Assembly (NCBI GenBank): GCA_021287075.1
Contig: JAJTBD010000011.1
Location: forward strand, 1 to 64,000
DNA from: Micrococcales bacterium
GTDB taxonomy: Bacteria > Actinomycetota > Actinomycetes > Actinomycetales > Dermatophilaceae
Direction: 5' to 3'
DNA length: 64,000 bases
Notes under the pieces: generated by a model
The model's database searches: none
What the model saw: only the letters and a program-made list of their open reading frames with translations
Told to the model about the DNA's origin: nothing
Translations under genes and position numbers: made by a program
Shown here: in pieces, positions 47,907 through 57,719 of the stretch
How the letters are laid out: each line of letters opens with the position of its first letter
Numbering within the stretch: position 1 is the stretch's first letter

Positions 47907-48203
47907 ATGGGCGTGTCCCCGGTCCCCGAGGACGTCGCCACAGAGCTCACGCGCGTGGTCCGGCGGTGGCAGCAGCTGCCGTTGGACCACGCGCTTGTCT
48001 GTATGCCGCTCGTGCGCGCCCTGGTCGACGACCTCGCCGCCCGCGCGTGGCCGGCCTCGCTCGGGGAGCCCCGGGCCGTGCCCGATCTCGGGCCGGCCGC
48101 GGTGGTCGACCAGCTACGCGTCCTCGTCCACGACGCCTGCGCCGCCGGTGTCGGCGACGACCTGCTCGACCGGCTCGTCGGGCTGCGGCGCGCCATCGGC
48201 TGA
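47907..48203 (+). CDS. Small hypothetical protein
   Basis: The 98-residue reading frame starts 17 bp after the Bax-inhibitor-like gene and shows the strong third-position GC of real genes. It is helical (DVATELTRVVRRWQQL) with no recognised domain. Its last 90 bp overlap the 3' end of the SGNH hydrolase gene on the opposite strand. I do not recognise it. Confidence 0.6.
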   Translation: MGVSPVPEDVATELTRVVRRWQQLPLDHALVCMPLVRALVDDLAARAWPASLGEPRAVPDLGPAAVVDQLRVLVHDACAAGVGDDLLDRLVGLRRAIG

Positions 48204-49244
48204 GGCCCCCTGCCCGGGTGGGGTCGCAGCCGTGCCGGCCTCATCGGTCGAGGAGGGGACCGGGGTGCGGCGGTGGCGCAGGACGGCCCACCGGCCGCGC
48301 GGCCCGCGCTCCTGACCGGCGACCTGGGTCGCCGAGACCTCGGTGCCGGGATCCCGCACCGCCTTGCCCGCGGCGACGGCGACCGGCCCGAAGCCCTCGC
48401 CGCGCCCACGCTCGGGGGCCCGGTCCGACCCGGCGGTGCCCCAGATGTCCAGCGCCGCGCAGACCGTCGGCAGCAGGGCGGCGGCCACCCGCGCGTATCC
48501 GGCGGCCGACGGGTGGAAGCGGTCGACGCTGAACAGCTCGCTCGGGCTGGCCGAGAACTCCTCACCCAGCAGGTCCCCCAGGGAGACGGTGCGCCCGCCG
48601 GCCTCCACGACGGCCACGGTCTGCGCGGCGGCCAGGTCGCGGCTCCAGCGGCGCGCCAGCCAGCGCAGCGGCTGGGCCACCGGCTCGATCGTGCCCAGGT
48701 CGGGGCAGGTGCCGACGACGACCTCGAGGCCACGCGTGCGCAGCCGGCGGACCGCGGCCTCGAGGTGCCCGACGGCAGTCGCGCGCTCGACGCGGTGGGT
48801 CACGTCATTGCCGCCGACGAGGATCACGGCGACGGCCGGCTGCTCGACGGCCGCGAGCGCCCGGTCGATCTGGCGGGCCAGGTCGGCGGACTCGGCTCCC
48901 ACCTCGGCGAGATTGGTCAGCCGCACGGGGCGCCCGCGCAGGGCCGAGACGCCGGTCGCGATGATCGCGCCGACGGTCTGATAGCGGGTGTCGGCGCCCA
49001 TCCCGGCCGCCGTCGAGTCACCCAGGACGAGCAGGTCGAGCGGCTCGCCGGGCCCGGCGCCATAGATCCCGTTGTCGTCGGGGGAGTCGTCGAAGGGGGT
49101 GCCGATGAAGCGGCGCGCCAGCGCCGCCTCGGCGCGGATCACGGCATACCCCACCGCTCCGGCCGCACCGACGCCGGCCGCCAGCCGTCCACCGCCGTAT
49201 GCCGCGCTCGATGCGATCCGCTGTGCCCGCCGTGCCCTGCTCAT
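48114..49244 (-). CDS. SGNH/GDSL hydrolase family protein
   Basis: The 376-residue protein has an N-terminal hydrophobic segment (about residues 18-38) and the SGNH blocks: VLGDSTAAGMG (block I, Ser), NLAEVGAES (Gly), VGGNDVTHR (Asn) and DRFHPSAAGY (Asp/His). The C-terminal 90 residues are Pro/Ala/Gly-rich. Such enzymes are esterases or acyl hydrolases of the envelope. The divergent neighbour cbs is a conserved association. Confidence 0.9.
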   Translation of the reverse strand: MSRARRAQRIASSAAYGGGRLAAGVGAAGAVGYAVIRAEAALARRFIGTPFDDSPDDNGIYGAGPGEPLDLLVLGDSTAAGMGADTRYQTVGAIIATGVSALRGRPVRLTNLAEVGAESADLARQIDRALAAVEQPAVAVILVGGNDVTHRVERATAVGHLEAAVRRLRTRGLEVVVGTCPDLGTIEPVAQPLRWLARRWSRDLAAAQTVAVVEAGGRTVSLGDLLGEEFSASPSELFSVDRFHPSAAGYARVAAALLPTVCAALDIWGTAGSDRAPERGRGEGFGPVAVAAGKAVRDPGTEVSATQVAGQERGPRGRWAVLRHRRTPVPSSTDEAGTAATPPGQGASADGAPQPDEPVEQVVADTGGAGVVDEDA

Positions 49245-49341
49245 GGTCTCCGTCCCGGGGCCGCCTGCCGACGCGGCCCCTACGCGACGGTAACGAAACG
49301 GGCCCTCGGATGGTGCCCTCGTGACGTGCGAGGATGCTCGC

Positions 49342-50718
<1,377 letters not shown>

Positions 50719-50741
50719 CCTGGGGCCTACCACCGTCGAGA

Positions 50742-50777
50742 GGCGTATGCCGCGGAGTCCACTCCGCGGCATACGCC
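50742..50777 (+). terminator. Strong terminator built from the GTATGCCGC word
   Basis: GGCGTATGCCGCGGAGT and ACTCCGCGGCATACGCC form a perfect 17-bp stem with a 2-nt loop, followed by CCTTTTGTT, 24 bp after cbs. Confidence 0.9.
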
Positions 50778-50937
50778 CCTTTTGTTACTGGACAGTTCGA
50801 CAAATGTGGCGCTGACCTGCGGAATTGCCTGTGGCTAAAGCCCATTCGGGGTGTGACGTGGGCTACGGTCCCCGATTGCGCCTGAGAGACAGGTGTGCGG
50901 GCGACGATGCCCGTCCTTCGCAGTGAGGGGTGAGCCA

Positions 50938-52416
50938 ATGTCGTCTGCAGCAACACCCGTTGACGATGAGAAGCCCATCAAGTCTCTGATTCCGGCACGC
51001 ATGCATGACATGCCCTGGTCGAAGTTCCACTGGATGGTGATCCTCGGCCTCGGCACCGCGTGGATCCTCGACGGCCTGGAGATCCAGATCGTCGCGAACG
51101 GTGGCTTCGCAAAGTCCCTGGGAATGTCGACCGCACAGGTCGGCTTCACCGCCACGATCTACCTCATCGGTGAGGTCGTCGGCGCCCTTCTCTTCGGTCG
51201 TCTGACCGACACCCAGGGCCGCAAGAAGATGTTCGTGCTCACCCTGGGCCTCTACCTCGCGGCCTCGGCGGCCGCCGCGCTCGCGCCCAACATGTACATC
51301 TTCTGGTTCTTCCGGTTCATCGCCGGAATGGGCATCGGCGGCGAGTACTCGGCCATCAACTCCGCAATTGACGAGCTGATCCCGGGCAAGTTCCGCGGCC
51401 GCGTTGATCTCGCGATCAACGGCACCTACTGGGCCGGCGCGATGCTCGGCGCCCTCGTCAGCAGCTTCTTCCTCAACACCGAGCGTTTCGAGGAGAACAT
51501 CGGCTGGCGCATCGCCTTCCTCATCGGCCCCATCCTGGGTCTCGCGATCATCTACCTGCGTCGCCACATCCCCGAGTCGCCCCGCTGGCTGGTCACGCAT
51601 GGCCGTGGCGAGGAGGCCGAGGAGATCGTCTCCGGCATCGAGCGTGAGGTCGAGGCCTCCGGCAAGCAGCTGCCCCACGTCGACGAGTCCGAGGCGATGT
51701 GGATCAAGGCCCGCGAGAACCTCAAGCCCAACCAGCTGGCCTATGTCTTCTTCAAGATGTATCCCTCGCGGACCTTCCTGGGCCTGACGCTGATGATCAC
51801 GCAGAGCTTCCTCTACAACGCCATCTTCTTCACCTCCGCCATGGTGCTGACCAACTTCTATGGCAAGTCGGCGTCGGAGGCCGCGCTCTACTTCTTCGCG
51901 TTCGCTGCCGGCAACCTCGCCGGACCGCTGCTGCTCGGGTCGCTGTTCGACACCGTCGGCCGACGCAAGATGATCGGCGGCACCTACACGCTCGCGGCGA
52001 TCGTGCTGCTGATCTCGGCGTGGATGTTCCAGGCGGAGATGCTCTCCGCTCTCACCCACACCCTGCTGTGGTGCCTGTCGTTCTTCTTCGCCTCCGCTGG
52101 TGCCTCCGCTGGCTACCTGACGGTGTCGGAGATCTTCCCGCTCGAGGCCCGTGGCCAGGCGATCTCGTACTTCTTCGCGATCGCCCAGCTCGTCGGTGCT
52201 GCCGGCCCGACGATCTTCGGTGCCCTCATCGGCGAGGGGCAGAGCCGTGGCCCGTTGTTCTGGGGCTATGTCTTCGCCTCGGCGGTCATGCTGTTCGGTG
52301 GTCTCGTCGCCTTCAAGTTCGGTGTCGACGCAGAGGGCAAGTCGCTCGAGGAGATCGCTCCGCCACTGTCCAGCTATGACGAGCACGGCAACGAGACCAC
52401 TCGACTGCCGGTCTGA
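50938..52416 (+). CDS. MFS transporter, sugar/aromatic-acid porter type
   Basis: The 492-residue protein has 12 membrane segments. The loop 2-3 signature GRLTDTQGRKKMF and the repeated GSLFDTVGRRKMI are MFS hallmarks, with RFIAGMGIGGEYSAINSAIDE and PESPRWLV in the porter family style. Substrate is unknown. A universal stress protein gene follows in the same direction. Confidence 0.9.
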   Translation: MSSAATPVDDEKPIKSLIPARMHDMPWSKFHWMVILGLGTAWILDGLEIQIVANGGFAKSLGMSTAQVGFTATIYLIGEVVGALLFGRLTDTQGRKKMFVLTLGLYLAASAAAALAPNMYIFWFFRFIAGMGIGGEYSAINSAIDELIPGKFRGRVDLAINGTYWAGAMLGALVSSFFLNTERFEENIGWRIAFLIGPILGLAIIYLRRHIPESPRWLVTHGRGEEAEEIVSGIEREVEASGKQLPHVDESEAMWIKARENLKPNQLAYVFFKMYPSRTFLGLTLMITQSFLYNAIFFTSAMVLTNFYGKSASEAALYFFAFAAGNLAGPLLLGSLFDTVGRRKMIGGTYTLAAIVLLISAWMFQAEMLSALTHTLLWCLSFFFASAGASAGYLTVSEIFPLEARGQAISYFFAIAQLVGAAGPTIFGALIGEGQSRGPLFWGYVFASAVMLFGGLVAFKFGVDAEGKSLEEIAPPLSSYDEHGNETTRLPV

Positions 52417-52436
52417 GACCGGAAGGAGGACTGAGC

Positions 52437-53000
52437 ATGTCCGAATCCGAGACCACACCCATTCCCTACACCGTGGTGGTCGGCGTCAGCCAGACGTCGA
52501 AGTCGCCGCGGGCACTTGAGTGGGCCAAGGCCCAGGCCGACGCGGAGAACGGTCGCGTCATCGCGGTCCGTGCCTGGCGGCCCCAGGTGCCCCAGGCCAC
52601 CCCGTCCGGGGAGTCCGCCGGCCGCATCAACACCGCGGCCGCCATCGAGAAGTCATCACAGGAGCAGCTGGCTGCCGACGTCGAGTCCGTCCTCGGGCCC
52701 GACCACGGCGTCGAGCTGCGGCTGGTCCGGGGCGGTCGCCGCAAGGTGCTGCTGGAGGCGGCCAAGGAGGCCGACCTCCTGGTCGTCGACGCGCCCAGGT
52801 CCGTCGTGGCCGGCCCGATGTTTGGCCATCGCCTGGTGTATGCCGCGACCTGCCCGGTCGTGGTCATGCCCCCGGCGATCAGTGGTGAGCCCCCGACGGC
52901 CATGGCCCGCGCGGCCGGCGCCGTCGGCCGGGCCGCAGTGAAGTCGGCCGGCACCGCCGGTCGACCGGGCTACCGCCCGCCGCTGCGGCACGACGGCTGA
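52437..53000 (+). CDS. Universal stress protein family
   Basis: The 187-residue protein has the UspA fold: YTVVVGVSQTSKSPRALEWA at the N-terminus and LVVDAPRSVVAGPMFGHRLVYAATCPVVVMP at the C-terminal end, where the ATP-binding G-x2-G-x9-G segment is only loosely matched. The C-terminal 40 residues are a basic extension. Its AAGGAGGA site is strong. It is the last gene before the resistance island. Confidence 0.87.
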   Translation: MSESETTPIPYTVVVGVSQTSKSPRALEWAKAQADAENGRVIAVRAWRPQVPQATPSGESAGRINTAAAIEKSSQEQLAADVESVLGPDHGVELRLVRGGRRKVLLEAAKEADLLVVDAPRSVVAGPMFGHRLVYAATCPVVVMPPAISGEPPTAMARAAGAVGRAAVKSAGTAGRPGYRPPLRHDG

Positions 53001-53016
53001 CGCCGAGCGACCACGC

Positions 53017-53055
53017 GCGACAGCGCCGTCCCCGACAAGGGGGCGGCGCTGTCGC
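53017..53055 (+). terminator. Terminator after the universal stress gene
   Basis: GCGACAGCGCCG (53017-53028) pairs with CGGCGCTGTCGC (53044-53055), with a further CCCC/GGGG inside the loop. It lies 16 bp after the stop codon. Confidence 0.75.
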
Positions 53056-53143
53056 ATTCCCTGGCAAGGGCTGGTGAGCGGTACTGGCGACGTCACATAT
53101 TCGAACTGCACGAATAGCTCGTGCTCGCGAGCATCCGAGGCCG

Positions 53144-53254
53144 TTAAGCCCTGCCAGTTCCGCTCCCCACGAGTCCAGTGACCGCGAGGCCGAAGTAGGT
53201 CATGCCAGCCGCCACACGGCCGACCACTCGAGGCCGTCGCTGGACCCGCCGCAG
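53144..53254 (-). pseudogene. Possible relic of a membrane transporter C-terminus
   Basis: On the minus strand 36 codons run between a TGA and a TAA and encode a basic segment followed by a hydrophobic one (VGRVAAGMTYFGLAVTGLV) and a short tail. The pattern resembles the last helix of LysE/RhtB exporters, but the match is short. Its position in otherwise empty DNA of the island favours a decayed fragment. Confidence 0.35.
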
Positions 53255-53451
53255 TCACCGAGACCCTCCCTCATTGTCGACACCTCATCTTCTTCGCTCC
53301 GGTCGATGGTGCGGTACATCGTTGCTCGGTGGTCAATGAGACGCCTTTCCCCGCTCATGATCGAGCGACTCTCCCTGGCTGCAGGTAGGTGTCGCGGTCT
53401 GAACCGAGAGCGGTGCGCCCGGTCGGGGCCGTTTGGATCGCTGCCGCTACG

Positions 53452-54054
53452 TCAGAGTCCGAAGGCTCCGCCGCTGACGAGGATCACGATGCCGAGGCCG
53501 ATGAGAACGATGGGGAAGAGGATGTGCTCCCAGCGTTCGAGCACTTCGGCGATCGGGGGGCGGGTGGCGACGAACTTTGCCAGGGCCACCAGGACCGCGA
53601 CGAGCGCGAGGAAGACGATGCAGTAGGCGACTACTGCGAGAGGTTCCACGCTGAGGAAGACAGGGGTGTAGACGCCGATGTTGTCGCCGCCGTTGGCAAG
53701 GGTGACGCCTGCGACTGTCCACACGCCGACCTTCTTGCCGGCAACCTTGGCCTCGTCGTCATCGTCGTCATCGTCTCCGCGCCAGGCCTGCCATGCGGCC
53801 CAGAGGCCGAGGCCCAGAGGAATGAGACCGAAGTACGGGATGGCTGCCGAGGGCAGGAATGCTCCGGCGCCGATGGTCACCAGGACCGCGGCACCGAGAA
53901 TGCCGGCGAACCCGAGGTACTGGCCGGCCAGAATGCGGGCGGTAGTGCCGCGCTGGCCTGCCCCTCGCGCGAAGAAGAGGGAGAGCACGATGATGTCGTC
54001 GATGTTGGTCGCTGCGAACAGGCCCATCGCCTGCAAGACCGAGGTGAGGATCAT
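53452..54054 (-). CDS. cadD: Cadmium resistance transporter, CadD family
   Basis: The 200-residue membrane protein has about five or six membrane segments and a LysE-like fold. It starts with ILTSVLQAMGLFAATNIDDIIVL, in which the Asn-Ile-Asp-Asp motif is conserved in CadD, and repeats ANGGDNIGVYTPVF. A central loop contains seven consecutive Asp residues then Lys, probably cytoplasmic. It overlaps the CmtR-like gene as ATGA. Confidence 0.9.
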   Translation of the reverse strand: MILTSVLQAMGLFAATNIDDIIVLSLFFARGAGQRGTTARILAGQYLGFAGILGAAVLVTIGAGAFLPSAAIPYFGLIPLGLGLWAAWQAWRGDDDDDDDEAKVAGKKVGVWTVAGVTLANGGDNIGVYTPVFLSVEPLAVVAYCIVFLALVAVLVALAKFVATRPPIAEVLERWEHILFPIVLIGLGIVILVSGGAFGL

Positions 54055-54410
54055 GCGCCCTCCCCAGCTGCGTCGCATCCGGGAAGCGAGCAGGCGGGAT
54101 CGATGCACGGGGCGTCTTCGTCCACTGCCAGGGTGGCATCGACCAGTGCCGTCAGCGCCTGCGCCAGGTGCGAATCGGCGATCTCATATCGTGTCCGACG
54201 ACCCTCGGGCTCGGAGACGACGATCCCGCAATCGCGCAGGCATGCCAGGTGGTTGGACACGTTCGGGCGTGTCAGGTCCAGATCTCGGGCCAGTTCCGCC
54301 GGGTAAGCGGGATGGTCGAGCAGGGTCAAGATGATCCGGGATCGAGTGGGGTCGGCCAGTGCACGACCCAGGCGGTTCATCACGTCGAGACGCGAAGCAA
54401 TAATCAGCAT
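54051..54410 (-). CDS. ArsR/SmtB-family metal sensor, CmtR-like
   Basis: The 119-residue repressor closely resembles mycobacterial CmtR, a cadmium/lead sensor: RLGRALADPTRSRIILTLL, LTRPNVSNHLACLRDCG and ADSHLAQALTALV. The pair Cys-x3-Cys in CLRDC corresponds to CmtR ligands, and a Cys-rich tail (APCIDPACSLPGC) can supply the third. ATG 54410 aligns with CmtR; an earlier ATG at 54440 lies inside the promoter. Loss of binding upon metal contact should release cadD. Confidence 0.9.
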   Translation of the reverse strand: MLIIASRLDVMNRLGRALADPTRSRIILTLLDHPAYPAELARDLDLTRPNVSNHLACLRDCGIVVSEPEGRRTRYEIADSHLAQALTALVDATLAVDEDAPCIDPACSLPGCDAAGEGA

Positions 54411-54438
54411 GCACTGAACTATACAGCGCGCACTGAAC
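54411..54438 (-). promoter_or_regulatory. Promoter/operator of the cmtR-like/cadD operon
   Basis: On the minus strand a -10 box TATAGT (54423-54418) lies 7 bp before ATG 54410, implying a leaderless message. The direct repeat GTTCAGTGC (54438-54430 and 54419-54411) brackets the -10 and is a likely repressor site. Confidence 0.55.
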
Positions 54439-54462
54439 ACTCGGTCGCAGGCGTCAGCCTAG

Positions 54463-54642
54463 CTAGGGCGACTCCCTGGTCGGACCATAAGTCAGCCAGT
54501 TCGCTCCGGCCTGCTCCGCCCACAGTTGAGCCGTGTTGGGGTGAATCCCCAGAATGCTCGCGATGACCGCTGGCGGCACACTGGCAACATTTCGTATTCG
54601 AAGTGCGCGAGTAGGTCGCGATTGGCTAGCAAATTGGGTACC
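54463..54642 (-). pseudogene. Relic of a zinc-ribbon recombinase-like protein (C-terminus)
   Basis: Sixty codons open to a TAG stop encode a segment matching the C-terminus of the intact protein at 58,192. SVPPAVIASILGI corresponds to SVPPAVIANALGI, NTAQLWAEQAG to STAQKWAEVAG, and TYGP to AYGP. The 5' part of the gene is missing; the fragment stops exactly where the neighbouring arsC-like gene ends. It is the remnant of a second, diverged copy. Confidence 0.85.
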
Positions 54643-55059
54643 TCAAGCCTCTTGGCTCAGGTCCGTTGCCAGAGCGTCTACCCGGGAAGTGATGTCGTCG
54701 CGGATCAGTGCCATGCGCTCGTGGCCCTCGACGCCTCGAGTGGAGGGTTCATCGGTGATCCACCGGTCGATCTGGGCATTGCCCGGATGGTCGATGTGTG
54801 CCTCTTCGCCGAGGATGATGACGCGGTCGACGGTGTCGAGCAGGGCAGGGTCGATGGGCTTGGGGTGCTCACCGGTGACGCTGGCCCCGACCTCTTCGAG
54901 CGAGGCGACGGACGCTGCGTTGAGCATGTCGCCGGGGCGGGTGCCGGCGGAGTACACGTCGACGGCTTCGCCGTGGCGCTGGCGCATGAGGGCGGCAGCC
55001 ATCTGGGACTTGCCGCCGTTCTTGACGCAGACGAAGAGCACGGATGGGCGCGCGCTCAC
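54643..55059 (-). CDS. ArsC-like low-molecular-weight phosphatase family protein, Lys variant
   Basis: The 138-residue protein has the LMW phosphatase fold with the loop VCVKNGGKSQ, where the catalytic Arg of C-x5-R is replaced by Lys. A late DHPGNAQIDRWITDEPSTRG supplies the acidic region. Homologues with this change occur at the end of actinobacterial arsenic operons. It overlaps the preceding arsC as GTGA. It may have altered or no reductase activity. Confidence 0.8.
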   Translation of the reverse strand: MSARPSVLFVCVKNGGKSQMAAALMRQRHGEAVDVYSAGTRPGDMLNAASVASLEEVGASVTGEHPKPIDPALLDTVDRVIILGEEAHIDHPGNAQIDRWITDEPSTRGVEGHERMALIRDDITSRVDALATDLSQEA

Positions 55060-55478
55060 GAGCTGGCCTCAACTTGCTCGATGCCGAGGGAGTCGAGGAG
55101 TTCGCCGACTCGCGCTCGGATGTTGTCTCGGATCGGGCGCACCGCTTCGACGCCCTGCCCGGCTGGGTCATCGAGCGTCCAGTCCTCGTAGCGCTTGCCG
55201 GGGAAGATCGGGCAGGTGTCACCGCAGCCCATCGTGATGACGACGTCGGAGGCCTCGACGGCTTCGGTCGTGAGGATCTTGGGCGTCTCCGCAGACAGGT
55301 CGATGCCCTCCTCGAGCATCGCTTCTCGGACGGCAGGGTTGATCGTGTCGGCGGGTGCCGATCCGGTCGAACGCACCTCGACAGCGCCGCCAGAGAGAGT
55401 GCGCGTGTAGGCGGCGGCCATCTGGGAGCGGCCGGCGTTGTGTACGCAGACGTAGAGGACTGAGGGTTGGTCGGTCAT
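55056..55478 (-). CDS. arsC: Arsenate reductase, LMW phosphatase type
   Basis: The 140-residue enzyme has the P-loop VCVHNAGRSQMAAA and the conserved TMGCGDTCPIFPGKRYEDW. It lacks the extra C-terminal Cys pair of thioredoxin-dependent ArsC, consistent with the mycothiol/mycoredoxin type of Actinobacteria. Start is ATG 55478; a longer frame upstream is unlikely. It is the fourth gene of the operon after arsI, acr3 and a longer arsC. Confidence 0.9.
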   Translation of the reverse strand: MTDQPSVLYVCVHNAGRSQMAAAYTRTLSGGAVEVRSTGSAPADTINPAVREAMLEEGIDLSAETPKILTTEAVEASDVVITMGCGDTCPIFPGKRYEDWTLDDPAGQGVEAVRPIRDNIRARVGELLDSLGIEQVEASS

Positions 55479-55503
55479 GTGGGCTCCAGGAGGGTGGGAG
55501 AGG

Positions 55504-56127
55504 TCAGGCGAGGACGTCACGAAGGAGGCGGGTCACGCGCTGTTGGATGTCATCCCGGATGTCCCGCACGACGTCGAGTGGTTGGCCGTCGGGGTCGGCG
55601 ACGTCCCAGTCCTCGTAGCGCTTGCCGGGAAAGACCGGGCAGGCGTCGCCGCAGCCCATGGTGACGATGACGTCTGCTGCCTGGACGGCGCTGTGGGTCA
55701 ATGGCTTGGGGTATGGCGCGCTGAGCGGGATGCCACCCTCAGCCAGGGCTTCGAGGACGGTGGGGTTGACCGTGTCCACGGGTTCGGACCCGGCCGAGCG
55801 CACATGGACCTTGCGGGCAGACAGGTGCTCGGTCAGGGCGGCCGCCATCTGGGACCGCCCGGCGTTGTGCACGCAGACGAAGAGGATCTCGGGGACTTGC
55901 TTGGCGACTCTCCCTTCAGCCTGGGCCACGGTCATGAGCTGCTCGCGGGCCTGCTTCGCGACGAGGATCGGCAGGTACTGCGTGATCGTGGCGCGCGGCT
56001 CGAGCAGGGCGCGGGCCTCGTGCACGACTGTGGCGATGGCCTCGGGTGAGAAGACCCCGTCGTAGGCGTAGGTCAGGTCGTCGATGAGTCGGTCGTACGT
56101 GTCGGGCGTGTGGGGTGCGGTACTCAC
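55504..56127 (-). CDS. arsC: Arsenate reductase with N-terminal three-helix domain
   Basis: The 207-residue protein has an N-terminal helical domain (DRLIDDLTYAYDGVFSPEA to about residue 75) followed by the ArsC catalytic domain with FVCVHNAGRSQMAAAL and TMGCGDACPVFPGKRYEDWD. The three-helix domain is common in actinobacterial ArsC and may mediate partner contact. GTG 56127 overlaps the acr3 stop as GTGA. Confidence 0.92.
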   Translation of the reverse strand: MSTAPHTPDTYDRLIDDLTYAYDGVFSPEAIATVVHEARALLEPRATITQYLPILVAKQAREQLMTVAQAEGRVAKQVPEILFVCVHNAGRSQMAAALTEHLSARKVHVRSAGSEPVDTVNPTVLEALAEGGIPLSAPYPKPLTHSAVQAADVIVTMGCGDACPVFPGKRYEDWDVADPDGQPLDVVRDIRDDIQQRVTRLLRDVLA

Positions 56128-57233
56128 GTGCGGTCCTCTGCTGGGATGCGAGATGGTGCCACGGCTGACGAAGGGTGGGGGAAGCGTCGACGCAGCCCGA
56201 GGCTTACATAGACCAAGCCGACGAGGACCGGCACCTCGATCAGTGGTCCGACGACGCCTGCGAGGGCCTGGCCGGATGTGACGCCGAAGGTCGCGATGGC
56301 GACGGCGATGGCCAGCTCGAAGTTGTTGCCGGCGGCGGTGAAGGCGAGCGTGGTGGTGCGTTCGTAGGTCATCCCGAGTACGCGGCCGGTGAGGTATCCG
56401 GCGCCCCACATCAGGGCGAAGTAGGCCAGGAGCGGCACCGCGATGCGGGCGACGTCCAGTGGGCGCGAGGTGATCGCGTCGCCCTGCAGGGCGAAGAGGA
56501 CGACGATGGTGAAGAGCAGGCCGTAGAGCGCCCACGGGCCGATCTTCGGCAGGAAGGTGTCCTCGTATGCCTGCCGGCCCCAGCGCCGCTCGCCGATGCG
56601 CCGGGAGAGGTACCCGGCGAGCAGGGGGACCCCGAGGAAGATCAGGACCGACACGGCGATCTGGCCGAAGGAGACGTCCAGCGCGCTTTGCTCCAGACCC
56701 AGCCAGCCCGGCAGGACCGACAGGTAGAACCACCCGAGGCCCGCGAAGGCGAGGACCTGGAAGATCGAGTTGAGCGCGACGAGCACGGCAGCCGCTTCAC
56801 GGTCGCCGCAGGCCAGGTCGTTCCAGATGATCACCATGGCGATGCACCGGGCGAGGCCCACGATGATCAGACCGGTCCGGTACTCCGGCAGGTCGGGCAG
56901 GAAGGCCCACGCCAGGGCGAACATCAGCGCCGGGCCGACAATCCAGTTGAGCACGAGGGAGGACCCGAGCAGGCTGCGGTCACGGGTGACCGAATCAAGG
57001 CGGTCGTAGCGCACCTTGGCCAGCGGCGGGTACATCATGACGAGCAGGCCGAGGGCGATCGGCAGCGAGATGCCATGCAGCTGCACGGCGTCCAGCGCGG
57101 ACCCCAGACCAGGCACCCCACGACCGAGCACGAGCCCGGCGACCATGGCGATGCCGATCCACACGGGCAGGTAACGATCCAGCATCGCCAGGCGCGCGGG
57201 CGCGCGCTCGGTGGCCACCTCAGACGTCGTCAC
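56124..57233 (-). CDS. acr3: ACR3-family arsenite efflux transporter
   Basis: The 369-residue protein has ten membrane segments. The conserved GLARCIAMVIIWNDLACGD contains the Cys essential for arsenite transport in Acr3, and FTAAGNNFELAIAVAIATFG is a second family motif. It exports As(III) produced by the ArsC enzymes. It overlaps arsI by GTGA and arsC by GTGA. Confidence 0.95.
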   Translation of the reverse strand: MTTSEVATERAPARLAMLDRYLPVWIGIAMVAGLVLGRGVPGLGSALDAVQLHGISLPIALGLLVMMYPPLAKVRYDRLDSVTRDRSLLGSSLVLNWIVGPALMFALAWAFLPDLPEYRTGLIIVGLARCIAMVIIWNDLACGDREAAAVLVALNSIFQVLAFAGLGWFYLSVLPGWLGLEQSALDVSFGQIAVSVLIFLGVPLLAGYLSRRIGERRWGRQAYEDTFLPKIGPWALYGLLFTIVVLFALQGDAITSRPLDVARIAVPLLAYFALMWGAGYLTGRVLGMTYERTTTLAFTAAGNNFELAIAVAIATFGVTSGQALAGVVGPLIEVPVLVGLVYVSLGLRRRFPHPSSAVAPSRIPAEDRT

Positions 57234-57697
57234 GCCCGGCTCCCCTGCGGGGCGCAGCACGGCGAGGATTGCTCGAGGACGGGCAGGGACGCGGTGGCCG
57301 GCTGCGCATTCGCCGGGTTGTCGTCCTTGACGACGTAGACCTCCCACGGAGCGCCGGCCGGGTCGTGGACCCACACCTTGTCCTGCAGGGCGTAGCAGCA
57401 CGTCGTGTCGTCCTCGTCGAAGGTCGCCAGCCCGCCATCCGCGAGCCGTGCGCGCGCCTCGCTGACCTGCTCGGCGCCGTCAACCTCGACACCGAGGTGG
57501 TTCAGCGCACCGCGCGGCCCACTCTCGCGGGTCGCCTCGTCGGTCTCGATGAGCACGAGCTTCAGCGGCGGCTCGGTGATCGCGAAGTTGGCGTAGCCGG
57601 GCCGGCGCTTGTGCGGCTCGACACCGAAGAGCGTGGAGTAGAAGGCGATGGACGCCTCGAGGTCGACGACATTGAGAGCGATCTGGACGCGGCTCAC
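57230..57697 (-). CDS. arsI: ArsI/CadI-family VOC protein
   Basis: The 155-residue protein has the VOC fold with VQIALNVVDLEASIAFY and the strongly conserved DDTTCCYALQDKVWVHDPAG, including the vicinal Cys pair that binds trivalent arsenicals in ArsI C-As lyases and is also present in CadI. The C-terminus has a further CC. It is the first gene of the arsenic operon, with GTG 57697 after GGAGG. Confidence 0.88.
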   Translation of the reverse strand: MSRVQIALNVVDLEASIAFYSTLFGVEPHKRRPGYANFAITEPPLKLVLIETDEATRESGPRGALNHLGVEVDGAEQVSEARARLADGGLATFDEDDTTCCYALQDKVWVHDPAGAPWEVYVVKDDNPANAQPATASLPVLEQSSPCCAPQGSRA

Positions 57698-57719
57698 GTG
57701 GGGTTCCTCCATCGGGTCA

